Shown: positions 1 through 10,000, numbered from the stretch's first letter. The stretch: 64,000 nucleotides of DNA from Sulfuracidifex tepidarius (GCF_008326425.1 NZ_AP018929.1:696875-760874), one strand, 5' to 3'. The notes: generated by a model from the sequence alone, not told the origin. Translations and numbers: made by a program.

Positions 1-152
1 TCGAGGGGAGTTCTCCTTCATCTTTACACCAAGTCTTCATAAAAGAAGGAGTAATAGTGTATTATCTCCTTCAGGCTAAAGGCGAGACTCTAGGTGTAGG
101 GTATATAGAGAAAGGAGGAGAGGATGAAGGTACCTTATTCATAGTAAAATGA
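1..152 (+). CDS. 3' end of an unidentified protein (partial)
   Basis: A reading frame beginning at base 3 runs open for 49 codons from the window edge and stops with TGA at 150-152. The encoded tail has alternating hydrophobic and polar residues and ends ..GTLFIVK. No family is recognisable from so short a piece. The stop is followed by AT-rich spacer, consistent with a true gene end. An open frame of this length could occur by chance. Confidence 0.4.
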   Translation, partial: EGSSPSSLHQVFIKEGVIVYYLLQAKGETLGVGYIEKGGEDEGTLFIVK

Positions 153-577
153 TTTCTTGTCCTCCAAAGTGAGAAAAATAGTGGAGTGTTCTCTTAGACC
201 AATTCAATTTTTATGTTTTCTAACTTATCTAACTTCTCTCTTCTCAGTATAATGTTCGAGTGAACATAAAACTTCAGAGGGAAGAGATAAGATAGCCATT
301 CAGGGATTCATTGCAAATTCAGTTTATTTATAGAAATAGAATGAACTTAATTGAGTATTCTAGTATGGACTAAGTGAAGATTCTCGCTTCGCAATTTCCT
401 TTATTCTAGCTGTTTTTGCCATAATTACAATCTGCAATGAGACCCGAATCGACTACAAGGTAGGAGAGTTAAAAAGTGAAGAGAAAGTAAAATATAATTA
501 TAATTTTTTAATATTTATCATTCTAAAAATTGTAGAGATATAAATCTTTATATATTACTGTTATAAAAAGCTCAGTT
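153..577. other. Intergenic region with promoter of the first binding-protein gene
   Basis: AT-rich spacer of 425 bases. Apart from the promoter near its right end, I see no coding frame, RNA gene or repeat in it. Confidence 0.5.
547..557 (+). promoter_or_regulatory. Archaeal TATA box for the 578 gene
   Basis: TTTATATATTA is centred about 26 bases before the ATG at 578. This spacing puts transcription initiation at or very near the start codon, so the mRNA is probably leaderless. Confidence 0.6.
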
Positions 578-2869
578 ATGCAGAGCAAGTCAAAAGTGTT
601 AAGCGTATTACTAGTAGGAATAATGCTGTTTTCAATGATAATAGATGTAGGAATATCCACTAACGCTGCATATGTCTCAGCTACAGCTAATGAACCGGTT
701 ATAAACTGGTACCAAGTGAGCTATACATGTCCGTGGGTTGGTAGCATAGAATACATATTTTCGATAAGTACCCACACAGCCGAGTTCTCAGCTCTCCAAA
801 AGGGACAAATAGACTTCGCTACAATAACCCACCAGTCTGACTTCGAGACTGGACAGAAGGATTCAAACTTGTGGGTTAACACGTCAGTTCAGGAATCATT
901 CGGATTGCTAGCGTTCGCCTTCGGAAACCCGCTTACCGCTAACGTCAACTTCAGGTATGCAATATCTAACCTGCTGAACTATCAAGTAATAACAGACAAA
1001 ATTAATGACGATGGGCTCTTAGGTATAGGCACTCCCTACTATCTGTTCCCAGGGATACCCTTCTATAAGCCATTCATAAGCGAAAACGCCTCTCTCTGGT
1101 ATCAGAAATACGAGTCCTACAACCTAAGCATGGCAGTATACCACTTAGAGCAAATACCAAACGTGACTCACGTCAATGGACAATGGTATTATCAAGGGAA
1201 GCCCCTTAAGCTCACTTTCACATATCCTTCAGGAGACACTCCCGCAGAGAAGTTAGCCACTTACTTGCAAGACCAAGCTGCAAGCATAAACCTCACTATA
1301 GTCCCCGTTCAAACTACTTTCGCTCAGTTGATTGAGGCAGCTACAACTCCTCCATACAATGCATTTAACATCACGACGTTCGGGTGGGTCAACTTAGGAC
1401 CGTTCGCTGAATCGTGGATGCAGGGAATATACACCAGCCCTTCAAACACTGGAGGATTTTCCAACTCTACGATAGATACCCTTCTAGATAAAGCGTCATT
1501 AGCCCCTTCACTGACACAAGCAGAAGTATACGTCAGAGAAGCTGACTTTTACCTACAACAGCAGTTACCATACATCATTACCTCCTGGTCAAATGCTGTA
1601 GACGGAATTTACTTGCCGGGTTGGGCTGACTACATATATCTAAACGTCACTTCAGAGTATGCATATTCAATAATTAATGTACATCCAAGGGGAAGCTTCC
1701 TAAACGGAACTTTCATATACTCCTCAGTGTCCTCGAGCGCTCCCAGACACATCAACCCGTACGCCAGCGCTTCAGTTTACGCATTCAATGTTCTAGGAGA
1801 CATATACCCAGGTCTAGTAAGTTATGAGTACGCGAACCAGACAGCTTTGTTACCTCTGCTAGCTAAGTCGTGGAATTTACAGTTGATACCCAAAGAGACC
1901 CTTCCGAACGGAGACTTGATAGTTAATGGTTCGGTGTTGACAGTTAACTTGGTGCACAACGCAACATGGGATAACGGAGTCCCGGTCACTGCGTATGATG
2001 TGAACTTCACTATATGGTGGTTGGACATCCCCGGCATGATGGGAACCAACACCTTTGACGGTCTACATGTGAACTACACTGCCTTATATAATAATGGAGA
2101 GATAAGCACAGACTACTTCGGATCTCAGCCTTACATAGTCTGGACCCAAGTTACTTCACCCTATCAAATAAAGATCTACATGAACGCTTCAAGCTATGCT
2201 GATGAGTTTGATGCCCTAGACGGTTACTACGTCTACCCAGCCTTCGTGTTTAACACAACTAACCCTGCGACCGTGTACACTGAGAAGATAGCCGACCTTC
2301 AATCAGGAGGTCCATACTACTTCGCTGGTGCCTTTAACAACTATCAGGAGTACCTAGTAAAGGCTAACCTACACTACGCTAGGATCGATCCACTGATCTT
2401 CCTACAGAACGTGACCCCAGGGAAAACTTACACCTTCACAGACAACGTAACGGCTTACGTATGGGACAACTCTACATTGAGCAACATGCCTGTTCAAATC
2501 AGCAACGCTACAGTATATGTCTACTTGAAGTACCTCGGAGACGGAATGCCGTATGAGAATGTTACTGTGAACGGAAAACCGTTCATGGTAATAGCAAAGA
2601 ATGACGGAAACGGAATATACACAGCTAACATAAACACGTCCTCTCTCAAGCCCGGAGTCTACGAAATAGTAGCTAAGGCTGTATGGAACGCGGGAGGAGC
2701 TAGCAGAGAACTATTCAATTTCGGTTCAATAGCTGTAGGTGCAGTACCTACTACAACGACCACATCGACCACAACCACACCGTCGTCCCTACCTGTAGTC
2801 GATATAGGAATAGCTGTAGTTGCCATAGTAATTATAGCTGCAGCTGTAGTATTATTAAGGAGAAGGTAA
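578..2869 (+). CDS. ABC transporter substrate-binding protein, family 5-like, with swapped halves
   Basis: Secreted solute-binding protein of 763 residues: signal peptide at about 1-37, extracellular body rich in N-x-S/T sites, Thr/Ser linker at about 724-737, C-terminal membrane anchor at about 740-760 ending in RRR. The body resembles peptide/nickel/sugar binding proteins (SBP_bac_5), but the order is unusual. Features normally in the second half (the VNFRYAISNLLNY stretch around 115-130) come first. Those normally near the N terminus (INPYASASVYAF, then WDNGVPVTAYDV) come after residue 390. It lies beside a Dpp/Opp-type transporter operon on the opposite strand, which it probably serves. 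The substrate could be a peptide or an oligosaccharide. The start is supported by the TATA box at 547-557. Confidence 0.8.
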   Translation: MQSKSKVLSVLLVGIMLFSMIIDVGISTNAAYVSATANEPVINWYQVSYTCPWVGSIEYIFSISTHTAEFSALQKGQIDFATITHQSDFETGQKDSNLWVNTSVQESFGLLAFAFGNPLTANVNFRYAISNLLNYQVITDKINDDGLLGIGTPYYLFPGIPFYKPFISENASLWYQKYESYNLSMAVYHLEQIPNVTHVNGQWYYQGKPLKLTFTYPSGDTPAEKLATYLQDQAASINLTIVPVQTTFAQLIEAATTPPYNAFNITTFGWVNLGPFAESWMQGIYTSPSNTGGFSNSTIDTLLDKASLAPSLTQAEVYVREADFYLQQQLPYIITSWSNAVDGIYLPGWADYIYLNVTSEYAYSIINVHPRGSFLNGTFIYSSVSSSAPRHINPYASASVYAFNVLGDIYPGLVSYEYANQTALLPLLAKSWNLQLIPKETLPNGDLIVNGSVLTVNLVHNATWDNGVPVTAYDVNFTIWWLDIPGMMGTNTFDGLHVNYTALYNNGEISTDYFGSQPYIVWTQVTSPYQIKIYMNASSYADEFDALDGYYVYPAFVFNTTNPATVYTEKIADLQSGGPYYFAGAFNNYQEYLVKANLHYARIDPLIFLQNVTPGKTYTFTDNVTAYVWDNSTLSNMPVQISNATVYVYLKYLGDGMPYENVTVNGKPFMVIAKNDGNGIYTANINTSSLKPGVYEIVAKAVWNAGGASRELFNFGSIAVGAVPTTTTTSTTTTPSSLPVVDIGIAVVAIVIIAAAVVLLRRR

Positions 2870-2870
2870 T

Positions 2871-2887
2871 TCTTTTTTTATTCTTTT
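2871..2887 (+). terminator. T-rich terminator after the binding-protein gene
   Basis: A run of T residues broken by single C and A residues directly follows the stop codon at 2869, as is usual for archaeal intrinsic termination. Confidence 0.5.
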
Positions 2888-3296
2888 AAAAATATCTATT
2901 TCAAACACTGCAAAGATATTTTAAACACTAGGTCATTTCATCAAAATTCTCTAACATATCTGCTAAATTCTTTCGTTAAATTCCCAAGTTATGCTTATAC
3001 CTAAATTAGATGTTATGGGTCCTCTTCATCCTCAGTTTCTCATATAGATTTAAACTTGAATCCAGGAGTGACTTCATCAAACTTTAAATAGCGAAGAAAC
3101 TTCTTCCAATATTGACGTCTAAGGCCTATTCCGTCCCTTACGAAAAATTAGATCGTTTGCTCTCTTGGATATAGGTTTTGTCTTTTAAGGTTTGACGGAA
3201 TATAAGAACTACTAGAGAAGGATGAAAGGCTCCTCATGATTAATTAGTTCAAATCTTCATCTGATTTATATTTTAGAAGTAATGACTAAGGGAAAG
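2888..3296. other. Intergenic, nothing recognised
   Basis: AT-rich spacer of about 410 bases between converging genes. I see no convincing reading frame, RNA or repeat. Confidence 0.5.
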
Positions 3297-3665
3297 TCAG
3301 GTTAATTTCCTGATTCGTTCTGCAACATCTTCAGGGAAATTGATATCCCATAGCCTCTTCACGTCCCCATTGAGGACAACGTACACCGATCCACACTTGA
3401 ATTTCCTTGCAATTAAACCTTGGCTTACAAAAACATCACGTATTTCCCTCACGTTTACTTTAAACGTCTTTGTAGGCGTCTTGAAGACAATTTCGTTCTC
3501 ATGTAATTGATAGGAATATGCCCTTTTCCATGTCATGTAGAGTAGAAGAAATACATACCATCCAGCAAGGAAAATCAAGTAGTTCAAGATGTTAGAAGAG
3601 TCAATCTTCATGAAAAGGGAGAAAATTAATACAGCTAAAGTTCCCTTAACTAGGGTTTTTCTCAC
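3297..3665 (-). CDS. Small membrane protein, two TM segments plus PH-like tail
   Basis: Two hydrophobic segments (starting LAVLIFSLF and YLIFLAGWYVFLLLYM) are followed by a hydrophilic beta-rich tail that resembles the small bacterial PH-like domains found after paired membrane helices. The frame stays open further upstream, but that part lies inside the preceding ATPase gene. A GTG at 3663-3665 gives a 123-residue protein overlapping that gene by 20 bases; an ATG at 3609-3611 would lose the first membrane segment. It is probably co-transcribed as the last gene of the transporter operon. Function unknown. Confidence 0.55.
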   Translation of the reverse strand: MRKTLVKGTLAVLIFSLFMKIDSSNILNYLIFLAGWYVFLLLYMTWKRAYSYQLHENEIVFKTPTKTFKVNVREIRDVFVSQGLIARKFKCGSVYVVLNGDVKRLWDINFPEDVAERIRKLT

Positions 3666-4608
3666 CGTTGGGCGAAAACAACCAGCACGCAACTTTCCTA
3701 TCACCGATTTCAAACTCAGGAGGTTCCTTTTCTTTGCACAAATCCGTCGCGAACGGACATCTCGGGCCAAACCTACACCCACGGGGTAAATTTATCAGGG
3801 ATGGCACCTCTCCCTCCGGTGGTTTCACTTCCTTCTTCTGGATTGATGGTAGGGAGTCAACCAACGACTTGGTGTAAGGATGTGCAGGCTCTTTCAGGAC
3901 CTTATCGGCGTCGCCTATCTCCATCACTTTCCCAGCGTAAAGTACCATGATCCTGTCCGAGATGAACCTTGCTACTGCAATGTTGTGAGTGATGAAGAGA
4001 TAAGAGATCCCTGTTTCCTTCTGTAAGTCGACTAACATGTTCAGCACCTGAGCCTGGACTGACACGTCTAAGGCTGAAGTGGGCTCGTCTAACACAAGGA
4101 ATTTAACCTTCTTTGAGAGTGCCCTCGCAATTGCTACCCTTTGGAGTTGTCCTCCCGATAACTCCCTGGGTAGCTTCTCGCCTACGTAATTGAAGTCCAA
4201 ACCTACCATGGACAGAACTTCCTTCACTCTCCCTTCATCGTATTTTCCTAAGGGTTCTGAAACTATTTCTTTCACCTTCATCCTGGGGTTCATTGAGGTC
4301 AACGGGTTCTGAAAGACCATACTTATGCTCTTCATGAGCTCGCCTCTGTTAGTTGTTACGTCTTTCCCCATGAAAGTCAGTTTCCCATGAGTGGGAGTCT
4401 CTATCATGGCCATTATCTTTCCTAGTGTGGTTTTCCCGGAACCGCTCTCGCCTACTACACCCATGACTTCTCCTTCTTTGATACTGAAAGACACGTCCTC
4501 CAAAGCCCTGATCTGCGGCACTTTCGTCCTGGACAGTGATTCGATCAGGTTCCTCTTGTAAGCCTGGAACTGTTTGGTTAGGTTCTCTACCTTGTACAGT
4601 TCACTCAT
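3646..4608 (-). CDS. Dipeptide/oligopeptide-type ABC transporter ATP-binding protein (DppF/OppF-like)
   Basis: Cytoplasmic ATPase of 320 residues that powers import by the adjacent permeases. Visible motifs: Walker A GESGSGKTT near residue 54, signature LSGGQLQRVAIA, Walker B FLVLDEPTSALD, and switch His in FITHN. The C-terminal oligopeptide-transporter extension carries the Cys-containing motif GCRFGPRCPF. Its ATG overlaps the end of the neighbouring ATPase gene by 8 bases, indicating translational coupling. The substrate cannot be read from the ATPase; Sulfolobales use this family for both peptides and oligosaccharides. Confidence 0.9.
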   Translation of the reverse strand: MSELYKVENLTKQFQAYKRNLIESLSRTKVPQIRALEDVSFSIKEGEVMGVVGESGSGKTTLGKIMAMIETPTHGKLTFMGKDVTTNRGELMKSISMVFQNPLTSMNPRMKVKEIVSEPLGKYDEGRVKEVLSMVGLDFNYVGEKLPRELSGGQLQRVAIARALSKKVKFLVLDEPTSALDVSVQAQVLNMLVDLQKETGISYLFITHNIAVARFISDRIMVLYAGKVMEIGDADKVLKEPAHPYTKSLVDSLPSIQKKEVKPPEGEVPSLINLPRGCRFGPRCPFATDLCKEKEPPEFEIGDRKVACWLFSPNGEKNPS

Positions 4609-5569
4609 AAAGGAAACACCTCACATTTCTTTTGTCCTTTGAAGTAAGCCCTGGTACGCTTTCCCTGCACTTGTCCATCACCTTCTCGCACCTCGGGCTG
4701 AACCTGCATCCCTTGGGAAGGTCTGTGAAAGAAGGTGGGTTTCCCGGAATCGCCTTCAACTTCCCCTCCCTCTTGTTTATGGATGGTATGCTGGAGATTA
4801 GACCTTGAGAATAAGGATGGAGAGGAACCTTTATCACGTCCTCGCTGGGCCCGTCCTCCATCACCTGTCCTCCGTATAGGACGAGGATCCTGCTCGATAT
4901 AGCGTATGAAAGAGCTATGTCGTGAGTTATGAATATGATTGAAACTCCGATCTCCGTGTTAAGTTGCTTCAGAAGCTTGACGACCTGGGCCTGAACAGTG
5001 ACGTCTAAAGCAGAGGTAGGCTCGTCGGCTATCAGGATCTTAGGCTTAAGCAACATTGACATAGCTATCACTATCCTCTGAATTTGACCTCCGGAAAGTT
5101 GGTGTGGATAACGTTTCATTATGTTCTCTGGGTCGGGTAGTCTCAAGTCCTTCAGTGCACCTAAGGACTCCTTGTAAGCCTCATCATTGTCTATTTTCTT
5201 GCCCTCCTTCTGATGTCTAATTAAGGAAGTTTCAATTAGCTGGTGTCCTACAGTCTTCACTGGGTTTAGACTGTTGAGAGGATTTTGGAAGATCATGAAC
5301 ATCGACGTACCCCTCAAGAAGTACATCTGTTTCTCATTAGCTTTCACTACATCAAAGCCGTCCACGAGGATCTTGCCTTTCAACCTCGCGTTATAAGGGA
5401 GAAGCCTAACTATGGAATGACCCAAAGTTGACTTCCCAGAACCGCTCTCGCCTACTACTCCTACTATCTCCCCTTTATCTACATCAAGGTTAACTCCGTC
5501 GAGAATCTTGACTTCTCCTCCCATGGTCTTGTAAGAAACTTCTAAATCCTCTATGTGAAGTAACGTCAT
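4601..5569 (-). CDS. Dipeptide/oligopeptide-type ABC transporter ATP-binding protein (DppD/OppD-like)
   Basis: Second ATPase of the importer, 322 residues. Walker A is GESGSGKST, the signature LSGGQIQRIVIA, Walker B ILIADEPTSALD and switch region FITHD. The C-terminal extension has GCRFSPRCEKVMDKC, typical of the Opp/Dpp D subunits. It forms the heterodimeric motor with the product of 3646-4608. The ATG at 5569 overlaps the permease stop by four bases (ATGA). Confidence 0.9.
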   Translation of the reverse strand: MTLLHIEDLEVSYKTMGGEVKILDGVNLDVDKGEIVGVVGESGSGKSTLGHSIVRLLPYNARLKGKILVDGFDVVKANEKQMYFLRGTSMFMIFQNPLNSLNPVKTVGHQLIETSLIRHQKEGKKIDNDEAYKESLGALKDLRLPDPENIMKRYPHQLSGGQIQRIVIAMSMLLKPKILIADEPTSALDVTVQAQVVKLLKQLNTEIGVSIIFITHDIALSYAISSRILVLYGGQVMEDGPSEDVIKVPLHPYSQGLISSIPSINKREGKLKAIPGNPPSFTDLPKGCRFSPRCEKVMDKCRESVPGLTSKDKRNVRCFLYE

Positions 5570-6513
5570 GCTAACCTACCTTGTATTATGTCTTGTAATC
5601 TATCTCCCAATAACACGAAACCTAGGACTATCAGGAGGATGGCCACGCTGGGGAAGATAGGCCACCACCAGTAGAGCGGTAACCCGGCCAGTCCGTCTGA
5701 AGCCATCTCTCCCAGCTCGGGTATATTGACAGTCACTCCTATGCCAAAGAAAGCCAAAGTCGAGTAAGCTAAAATCACGTTCCCGAAGTCAAGAGCTGAG
5801 TAAGCTATTATAGGGTCTATGGTGTTGAGCACCAGATACTTGACGAAGAACTTCACCTTAGAAACATTGTACAGCTTCGCTGCAGTGATGTAGTCCATCT
5901 CCTTCACCTTTAGTGTCTGTGCCCTGAACAGCCTAGCGTAGGTTGGCCACCAAACTAAGCTGAGCCCTACGATAACAGCGTCAAAGTTACCCTTAAGGAT
6001 TTCTGCCACGGCAATTACTAGTATTATGGCAGGGAAAGCCAAAATTGCGTCCGTGAGCCTCATGAGCAGGTCGTCAACTATCCCTCCGACGTAACCTGCT
6101 ATCACTCCTATTAACATCCCTACCACCACTGCCAGGAGTACAACGATGACTGAAACCAACGCGTCCCTAGGCATAGCGTAAAATATTCTAGAGAGGATGC
6201 TCTCCCCTTCAGCGTTAGCTCCCAGCAGATAAGTCCACGAAGAAAGGGATGGGGGGTGAAAAGCATTAGATAGAGAAGGCTTGAGCGGATCACTCGGAAG
6301 GAGGATCCATCCCAGATACTCGCGGTGTATGTAGCCTCCTATCAGCTGTAGAGCTCCTTCCAGGATTGACCAACCGAAGAAGAAGAGCACTATTATCAAT
6401 CCTGAGAAACCTAGCTTATCCCTCCTTATTGCATGAAGGTAGAACCTGACCCCCGAAGTCGGCTCCTCCTTCGCTTCCTCTTTCCTCTTCTTTTCATTCG
6501 CTGTCTCCGTCAT
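5566..6513 (-). CDS. ABC transporter permease (DppC/OppC-like)
   Basis: Integral membrane permease of 315 residues. A charged N-terminal cytoplasmic tail (about 1-30) leads into one membrane helix, then a long external loop. The BPD_transp_1 core of about five helices follows, with an EAA-type coupling loop around the ITAAKLYNVSKVKFF stretch. The long loop between the first helix and the core is typical of the C-type subunit. Start and stop overlap both neighbours by four bases. Confidence 0.88.
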   Translation of the reverse strand: MTETANEKKRKEEAKEEPTSGVRFYLHAIRRDKLGFSGLIIVLFFFGWSILEGALQLIGGYIHREYLGWILLPSDPLKPSLSNAFHPPSLSSWTYLLGANAEGESILSRIFYAMPRDALVSVIVVLLAVVVGMLIGVIAGYVGGIVDDLLMRLTDAILAFPAIILVIAVAEILKGNFDAVIVGLSLVWWPTYARLFRAQTLKVKEMDYITAAKLYNVSKVKFFVKYLVLNTIDPIIAYSALDFGNVILAYSTLAFFGIGVTVNIPELGEMASDGLAGLPLYWWWPIFPSVAILLIVLGFVLLGDRLQDIIQGRLA

Positions 6514-7544
6514 GACACTCTCACCCTGGGGTCTAGAACACCATAGAGGATGTCTGCAATCAAGTTAGCAACAATTACCAGCACTCCATCAATTAAAGTT
6601 ATGTCGAGGAGGGCAACGTAGTCTAACTGATATATTCCGGTGGTGAGAAGGTAGTACCCTAACCCGTGATAGTCGAAGATGTCCTCGATAACCACGTCTC
6701 CTGCTATGGACTGAGCGAAAAGTAAGGCTACCAGCGTCACTATAGGTAATGATCCGTTCCTCAGCGCCACACCGTAAGTCACTTGTGACTTGGTCTTCCC
6801 CTTCATGAAGGCTAACTTGGAGAAGTCAGACTCTAGGCTCTCTATCAGGGAACTCCTGGCCAGCCTCGTTATTACGCCGAAACTTACCAGAGCAATAGAT
6901 ATCACCGGAAGAACCATGTGCCTTATCAGGCTTATCAGATATGTAGTGTCTCCGGCTATTATAGCGTTCAGTATTGGAAAACCCGTGACGTTAGGCGGAG
7001 GAGTGAGGAGGGGATTTACCATGCCTGAGGAGGGGAAGAGTCCCAAGTCGTATGCGAAGATCAGGAGTATCACTGTAGCTATGAAAAAGGAAGGAGACGA
7101 CCATGAGGTGAGGTAAATCCCCTTCACGAGGAGATCCTTCCAGTTCCCCCTGTTGGACGCAGATATAGCTCCCATGACTATCCCTATGATGACGGTTAGA
7201 ATGGTTGCAGGGATAACCAACTCCAATGTTATAGGAAGGTATTGCATGATAAGCTGAGTTTCTGGAACTCCGTAGACCGGGTCTATTCCCAAGTTCCCGT
7301 GCAATACGTTCCATATGTAATCCAATATCTGGACGTAAAGAGGCTTATAGAACCCGTGCTCTCTGGCTATAGCCTCCAGCTCAGAGTAAGGCACGTGAGG
7401 GTTTCTTACGTATATTCTGGCCTTAGCTATAGGAGATGGTAAAATAATGTTGATCACGGCGAAGAGCACAACTATCAAAAATATGAGGGAGACTACAGCG
7501 TAAGCTACTCTCTTTAAAATAAATGCTAACAGACCGTAACCCAT
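6510..7544 (-). CDS. ABC transporter permease (DppB/OppB-like)
   Basis: First gene of the four-gene transporter operon, 344 residues. An N-terminal helix (about 7-30) is followed by an external domain with the family-typical pattern around AIAREHGFYKPLYVQ. The permease core of about five helices has a coupling loop near SKLAFMKGKTKSQV. It pairs with the DppC-like subunit to form the pore. The promoter for the operon lies in the divergent spacer upstream. Confidence 0.88.
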   Translation of the reverse strand: MGYGLLAFILKRVAYAVVSLIFLIVVLFAVINIILPSPIAKARIYVRNPHVPYSELEAIAREHGFYKPLYVQILDYIWNVLHGNLGIDPVYGVPETQLIMQYLPITLELVIPATILTVIIGIVMGAISASNRGNWKDLLVKGIYLTSWSSPSFFIATVILLIFAYDLGLFPSSGMVNPLLTPPPNVTGFPILNAIIAGDTTYLISLIRHMVLPVISIALVSFGVITRLARSSLIESLESDFSKLAFMKGKTKSQVTYGVALRNGSLPIVTLVALLFAQSIAGDVVIEDIFDYHGLGYYLLTTGIYQLDYVALLDITLIDGVLVIVANLIADILYGVLDPRVRVS

Positions 7545-7701
7545 CAGAGTTTTTAAACCCTTCAGATTATTTAAATTTTATCAACTGTTTCATGCTATTG
7601 CGTTTGTTATTTTTTAAACCTCATTGTACTTACAACATAGAGAATTGAGAAAATATTGGTAAAACTTAAAAAGTTGTCATAAAGAATCTAAAAGAGCAAT
7701 A
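7545..7701. promoter_or_regulatory. Divergent promoter region between permease operon and binding-protein gene
   Basis: Spacer between divergent starts. On the minus strand, an AAATTTAAATAATC box (about 7565-7578) lies about 28 bases before the ATG at 7544. On the plus strand, CTTAAAAAG (7665-7673) lies about 33 bases before the ATG at 7702, leaving a short leader. The shared spacer allows coordinate regulation of binding protein and transporter. Confidence 0.5.
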
Positions 7702-9654
7702 ATGAAGAAGCATGGATTTAGTATATCTCCTAAAACAGAACGTGCAATTTCTAAAACATTGGCGATAGTGATAGTTCTTGTAATAATAATAGCTGCCGCT
7801 GGAGCTTACTTCTTCCTGGTTCATAAAACATCAACCCCAACGTTGAACACTTCGACTCTAACTGACATAGCACAAGTTGCAGCGCCTGACTCCTTAGACC
7901 CTGCGACGGGATTCTATACTCAGGACGGTCCGCTCTTCACAGCAGTTTATCAGGAACTAGTTGAATTCAACGGGTCGGACTATCACAGCGTAGTTCCAGT
8001 CCTAGCCCAGAACTTCACTGAAGAGAACGATTATAACTCATTCGTGTTCAACATGAGGCCTTATGCTACGTTCAGCAACGGAATGCCGGTTAACGCCTCT
8101 GACGTGTGGTTCTCACTCTACAGGACCATATTGATGGGACAAGGAGTAGGAGTATCTAACTATGTAGGGCTACTGTTCAACTCTACGCAATATTCTATAT
8201 ACGGCATAGCTCTACCTTGGGGAGTATGCGATGCCATACAGAACGTCACTGGTATACACACTGAGGGGAACGTTAACTTGACTGCTAAAATTCTATCTCA
8301 GATATTATCCAACTTCAATCCGTCTAACTCTACGATAATGAAGATCATGGAGTACCCTGACCAAGCTGTAGTCGTTCTAGGAAACGACAAGGTAGAGGTG
8401 AACTTGCTCCCAGGAGTGCACTACAAGTTCTTCCTCACAGACATGGCAGCCTGGTGGGGAGCGATAGTGTACCCAGGCTACATTGACGCACACGGAGGTG
8501 TCCAATACAATCAGCAGAACGATTACGTCAACCTTCACGGTGCGATAGGGTCAGGTCCTTACGTAATTTCCTCTGTTCAAACCGGATTTTCTACGATAAC
8601 GCTTAAGGCCAATCCGAACTACTGGGGTAACGGACATAACGTTCCTGCACCTGCTCAGCCCGCAAAGATCCCGAATATAGTGATATACTACGGTCTGTCT
8701 CATACGGATAGGTTAGAGGAATTCGATAAGAACCAAGCCCAAATATCTTACGTTTCAGTTCCCTCTATAACTCAGATGGAATCTGGTTATTACAATAGCT
8801 CAGCCTCGTCTTCAATACTGGACAACTTGGGAGTAACACCCGGCGTCTTTTACATCTCAATGAACGAGCAAGTGTTCCCCACAAATATCACCGACTTTAG
8901 ACTAGCCTTAGAGCATGCAGTAAATTACACCGCGTTGTTGGATCTATACAGTAGTAATGGGCAAATACTAGCTAAGGAATTTCTAGGTCCTATATCTCCG
9001 ACTTTCCCAGGATATTACAATCCTAACAACTTACCAATGTATTCCTACAACATAAATGAGGCTATACATTACCTGCAGATGGCCGGTGAACAAGGACACT
9101 TCTACGTGACCTTACCGAACGGAACTAAGATAGGAGATACCAGCGGAAGTGCCCTCCCCACTCTGGACATTTACACGCTCTCTCCAGTTCCAGAAATAAC
9201 GCAGGAGGAGTTGACCCTAGTGAAGACCGAATTGAGCCAAATAGGGATATCGGTTAGCATACAAGCTGTTGCAGCGTCAGTAACGGACAACTGGGACTCT
9301 GCATCGTCAACTCCTGCATTAGTCCAACTGGGATGGGTTCCAGACTGGCCAGATCCGGTAGCCCAGCAGTTGATACCTTTAACAGACATCAACGACGGAG
9401 GACTATCAGGAGACCTAGCATGGATGAACGTGAGTACCCTAACGCAGATGTACACTACCTTGCCGTTCATAACGAACACGACGGAGCAAGAACACTTAGT
9501 CGGAGTGGCTTACAACATAACTTACAATAACGCTCCGTACATATGGTTACCTTATCCAAGTACTTACTACTTCGTTCAGCCTTACATAGGAGGGTTCACG
9601 TACAACCCTTACGTTGGGTACTTCTACAACATGATGTACTACAAGTACTCATGA
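7702..9654 (+). CDS. ABC transporter substrate-binding protein, family 5 (SBP_bac_5)
   Basis: Membrane-anchored solute-binding protein of 650 residues. It has one N-terminal transmembrane segment (about 18-40), a short Ser/Thr stretch, then a normal-order family 5 fold. Early elements are DSLDPATGFYTQDG and FSNGMPVNASDVWFS. GSGPYVISSV is in the middle, and FRLALEHAVNYTALLDL comes late. It lies divergent to the permease operon and is the obvious receptor for it. Compared with the 578 gene it is anchored at the other end and is not permuted, so the importer may have two receptors. Confidence 0.88.
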   Translation: MKKHGFSISPKTERAISKTLAIVIVLVIIIAAAGAYFFLVHKTSTPTLNTSTLTDIAQVAAPDSLDPATGFYTQDGPLFTAVYQELVEFNGSDYHSVVPVLAQNFTEENDYNSFVFNMRPYATFSNGMPVNASDVWFSLYRTILMGQGVGVSNYVGLLFNSTQYSIYGIALPWGVCDAIQNVTGIHTEGNVNLTAKILSQILSNFNPSNSTIMKIMEYPDQAVVVLGNDKVEVNLLPGVHYKFFLTDMAAWWGAIVYPGYIDAHGGVQYNQQNDYVNLHGAIGSGPYVISSVQTGFSTITLKANPNYWGNGHNVPAPAQPAKIPNIVIYYGLSHTDRLEEFDKNQAQISYVSVPSITQMESGYYNSSASSSILDNLGVTPGVFYISMNEQVFPTNITDFRLALEHAVNYTALLDLYSSNGQILAKEFLGPISPTFPGYYNPNNLPMYSYNINEAIHYLQMAGEQGHFYVTLPNGTKIGDTSGSALPTLDIYTLSPVPEITQEELTLVKTELSQIGISVSIQAVAASVTDNWDSASSTPALVQLGWVPDWPDPVAQQLIPLTDINDGGLSGDLAWMNVSTLTQMYTTLPFITNTTEQEHLVGVAYNITYNNAPYIWLPYPSTYYFVQPYIGGFTYNPYVGYFYNMMYYKYS

Positions 9655-10000
9655 TATGACGAAAGTGAAGAAGACCGGGGACAGAAAAGGAGACCATCCA
9701 TAAATTCATAAATCAGGTTTTTTGTTTTTTCTTGTCTCTTGTAATTTAATATTTTTCAAATCATTTCCCCTTAAACAGTTCCTTGTGTGGAATGACTTGT
9801 GATAATCCATCAGATTTAAGAAGATCGTTTCTCGTTCTAGAAGAGTTAGTTGTGCAGGAGGTCTTATAAACTCTGTACTAGAGAAAATTTCTCCACATAC
9901 TCTTGATGAAAAGGTCGTAGCCAAGGACGACCTCAACATATATCATAGAGATGTGAACTCTAGAGAACTTTCCATGCCTTTTACCTTGAAAACCTCAACT
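9655..10000. other. Intergenic, nothing recognised
   Basis: Spacer of about 345 bases with a T-rich stretch near 9717-9732 that may end transcription of the binding-protein gene. A 77-codon minus-strand frame inside has no recognisable features and is not called. Confidence 0.5.

Noticed and set aside
7545-7701. Operator for a regulator in the divergent transporter spacer
   Set aside because: No clear palindrome or repeat beyond the TATA boxes.
9706-9939. 77-codon minus-strand frame between the binding protein and aminopeptidase genes
   Set aside because: No recognisable domain, promoter or conservation signal; composition looks like spacer.
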